This document shows, piece by piece, positions 62,583 to 64,000 of a stretch of DNA of 64,000 bases (positions are counted from its first letter, which is position 1; every line of letters begins with the position of its first letter). The notes beneath the pieces are model-generated. The model ran no database searches and was not told the origin of the DNA. It saw only the letters and a program-made list of their open reading frames with translations. The stretch covers positions 1-64,000 of the forward strand of contig NZ_PVYW01000003.1 in assembly GCF_003001675.1 (NCBI RefSeq). Reading direction: 5' to 3'. A program made the position numbers and the translations under genes. Source of the stretch: Cohnella sp. SGD-V74 (GTDB lineage: Bacteria > Bacillota > Bacilli > Paenibacillales > Paenibacillaceae).

Positions 62583-63620
62583 TTACGGCTGGCCCAGCAA
62601 AGCCGCCGCGGCTTGGTCGATAATCAGGCTGTTCGCGATCGGTCCGTAATAGGCGATCCATAAGGTAGTATCGACCGGATATACACGGTTGTTCTTCACA
62701 GGCTCCAGGGAGGTCCAGATCTTCGTGCTCTCCAGCTCCTTGACCGCGTCCGCGAACATCGCGTCCGACAACAAGAAGTAATGGTCGGCGCCGATGTCGG
62801 GAACGGCCTCCAGAGAAATCTCGTAGGCGGTGTCGTCTACCGCCGCTACCGATTCGGGAACCTTCAAGCCCAGATCCGTATACAGAATCGACCCGGTGCG
62901 ATGCTGGGAAGTATGAACGCGGATGCCTTCCGTTCTCGGACGAATAAGCGCCACCGTGTCGTCACCCAGCTTGTCGGCAAGCTGCTGCTTCAGTTTGGCG
63001 GTTTTTTCTTCATAGGCTTGCGTGACGGCTTGCGCTTCCGCTTGCTTGCCCGTTATTTTGCCCACCGTCTCCAGAGTCGCGCGCCAATCCTCGTAAAAGT
63101 CGAGCACGAGTGTCGGAGCGATTTTGCTGACGCTGTCGTACACCTTCTCCTGGAAGTCCGTCATGAGAATCAGGTCCGGGCTCAGCGCCAGCAAAGCTTC
63201 CAGATTGGGCTCGTCGCGCGTGCCCAACACTTTGACGTCCCCCAACCGGTCGCTCAAATACGCCGGGAAGTCGGTATCGGAACCGGCTGCCGTGACGCTT
63301 CCCGCCGGCTGCTCGTCAAGCGCGATCAGTTGGTCGACGAATTTCGTATCCAGAACCGCAATCGTCTCGGGCTTTTTGTCCAGCGTGTATTCGCCCTTCA
63401 TATGCGTGATGGTGACCGGGAAAGAACCTTGATCTTCGGACGCCGGAGGAGCGCTCTGAGTCTCGGCCGACGGGGATGCCGCGGATGGAGATGCCGCCGG
63501 CGCTGCGCTTGGCGAACCTTCGTTATTGCTTCCGCTGCCGCCTGAACCGCATCCCGCGAGCAACAGTGTGAAACAAACGAACCACATTGCGAATTGAGCC
63601 AATTTATGAAATCTCTTCAC
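62583..63620 (-). CDS. Siderophore-binding lipoprotein (FhuD/FepB-like)
   Basis: 345 residues. Lipoprotein signal LLLAGCGS (Cys about 24), a flexible S/A/P/E-rich linker of about 50 residues, then a TroA-like binding domain (about 75-345; IAVLDTKFVDQLIALDEQPA, LEALLALSPDLILMTDFQEK, IRVHTSQHRTGSILYTDLGL). It captures a ferric siderophore outside the membrane; no permease gene lies in this cluster within the window. The frame opens at 63746, but AAGGGG 8 bases before GTG 63620 and the signal peptide fix the start. Strongly similar to the sensor half of the nearby AraC fusion. Confidence 0.9.
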   Translation of the reverse strand: MKRFHKLAQFAMWFVCFTLLLAGCGSGGSGSNNEGSPSAAPAASPSAASPSAETQSAPPASEDQGSFPVTITHMKGEYTLDKKPETIAVLDTKFVDQLIALDEQPAGSVTAAGSDTDFPAYLSDRLGDVKVLGTRDEPNLEALLALSPDLILMTDFQEKVYDSVSKIAPTLVLDFYEDWRATLETVGKITGKQAEAQAVTQAYEEKTAKLKQQLADKLGDDTVALIRPRTEGIRVHTSQHRTGSILYTDLGLKVPESVAAVDDTAYEISLEAVPDIGADHYFLLSDAMFADAVKELESTKIWTSLEPVKNNRVYPVDTTLWIAYYGPIANSLIIDQAAAALLGQP

Positions 63621-63646
63621 TTTCAAATCCCCTTTTGCTAGTATGT

Positions 63647-63665
63647 GATAATGATTCTCATTATC
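63647..63665 (-). promoter_or_regulatory. Strong Fur box before the siderophore-binding lipoprotein operon
   Basis: GATAATGATTCTCATTATC matches 17 of 19 consensus positions and is a perfect dyad outside the centre. It lies 27 bases before the start at 63620. Confidence 0.9.
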
Positions 63666-63759
63666 GTGTTTTATTCTACTTGTTTTTCGGCTCCATTCGA
63701 ATGAAAGTTCGCGACAGACTGCTTGTAATTTTGCGACAATCGGCATGGGAAACCGGAAA

Positions 63760-64000
63760 TTAACTCTCCCCGCGCGCGGATAAATGCCTTTTTAAGATCA
63801 AAGTCGCCTTGGCCCGGTCGTTGGTGCCGAGCTTGGCGTAGATGTCGCTTAAATAGTTTTTGACCGTGCCCTGCGTCAGAAACAGCTTTTCGGCCATCTC
63901 CTTCGCATTGTGTCCCTCCACCAGCAGTCTGGCAAGATCAAGCTCTCTCGGCGAGAACTCCAGTTCCTCGCCGAGTCGGTCGAACCGATTGTTCTGCTTG
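63760..64000 (-). CDS. LuxR/NarL-type regulator, C-terminal part
   Basis: Only the last about 79 codons are in the window; the gene continues past 64000. They encode a GerE/LuxR helix-turn-helix: EFSPRELDLARLLVEGHNAK, EMAEKLFLTQGTVKNYLSDI, YAKLGTNDRAKATLILKRH, ending at TAA 63760. The N-terminal part, probably a receiver domain, cannot be seen. It is upstream of the Fur-boxed operon on the same strand. Confidence 0.85.
   Translation of the reverse strand, partial: KQNNRFDRLGEELEFSPRELDLARLLVEGHNAKEMAEKLFLTQGTVKNYLSDIYAKLGTNDRAKATLILKRHLSARGES

Noticed and set aside
1..64000. rRNA, tRNA, tmRNA or other conserved RNA genes
   Set aside because: None were recognised by eye on either strand; a covariance-model search would be needed to exclude small RNAs.

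Overview
The window looks like chromosomal DNA of an endospore-forming, GC-rich member of the Paenibacillaceae (Paenibacillus or Cohnella type). The evidence is family content rather than any marker RNA: a XerS-type single recombinase, a CdaS-type diadenylate cyclase, an S-layer-homology (SLH) protein with GLUG repeats, a 'stalk' (copper-amine-oxidase N-terminal) domain, AraC regulators fused to siderophore-binding domains, a second SecA, and frequent TTG/GTG starts behind strong AGGAGG-like sites. No rRNA, tRNA, prophage or intact insertion sequence was seen. Several starts below were moved downstream of the longest open frame because a ribosome-binding site decides them.

Layout. 1-4.2 kb is a patchwork: an IS1595-type transposase remnant, short GGGATA repeats, xerS with a possible dif-like site, and an AT-rich restriction-endonuclease-like gene. 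4.2-6.6 kb has fumC and small genes. 6.7-12.4 kb is a Fur-regulated siderophore locus: lipoprotein, stalk-fused binding protein and two FecCD permeases, divergent from a Btr-like AraC regulator. 12.4-22.6 kb holds housekeeping and accessory genes: phosphatase, acetyltransferases, an MFS/HxlR pair, cysK, an old-yellow-enzyme reductase, an ArsR regulator, a decayed nnr gene, a kinase-like phosphotransferase, VanW and an HD hydrolase. 22.6-32.2 kb is a signalling block: an HssR-like two-component system, a MITE-like inverted-repeat element, a 1273-residue hybrid kinase, an OmpR-type regulator and a degenerate GGDEF-EAL protein. 32.2-38.9 kb holds hisC, yfiT, a DUF2087/GIY-YIG pair, an ABC-F ATPase and a 47-codon membrane gene. 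39.0-41.1 kb is a graveyard of three broken genes (amino-acid binding protein, zinc-free oxidoreductase, TetR). 41.1-49.9 kb contains a HAD phosphatase, cdaS, MFS, hydrolase, SDR, a MerR-thioredoxin operon, a dGTPase-like gene and an accessory secA. 50-59.9 kb has an SgrR-like regulator, an AIM24/coiled-coil pair, the SLH/GLUG protein, a divergent STAND ATPase with a GNAT-like segment, and a PhnB-like protein. 59.9-64 kb is a second Fur-boxed siderophore locus: AraC-binding-protein fusion, FhuF-like reductase, lipoprotein binding protein, plus the end of a LuxR regulator.

Themes. Iron is the clearest one: four Fur-box-like sites lie in front of four transcription units, and both loci pair an extracytoplasmic siderophore-binding protein with a cytoplasmic AraC regulator carrying a related binding domain. 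No cognate ATPase gene is present, so a shared ATPase elsewhere is likely. The second theme is intergenic repetition. A 52-bp-period tandem repeat family occurs at three places, a hairpin repeat occurs at two gene ends, and one approximately 284-bp terminal-inverted-repeat element sits at the 3' end of a kinase gene. These repeats, the STAND-GNAT-HTH fusion beside the SLH protein, and the regulator/binding-protein duplication are the parts most worth a second look.
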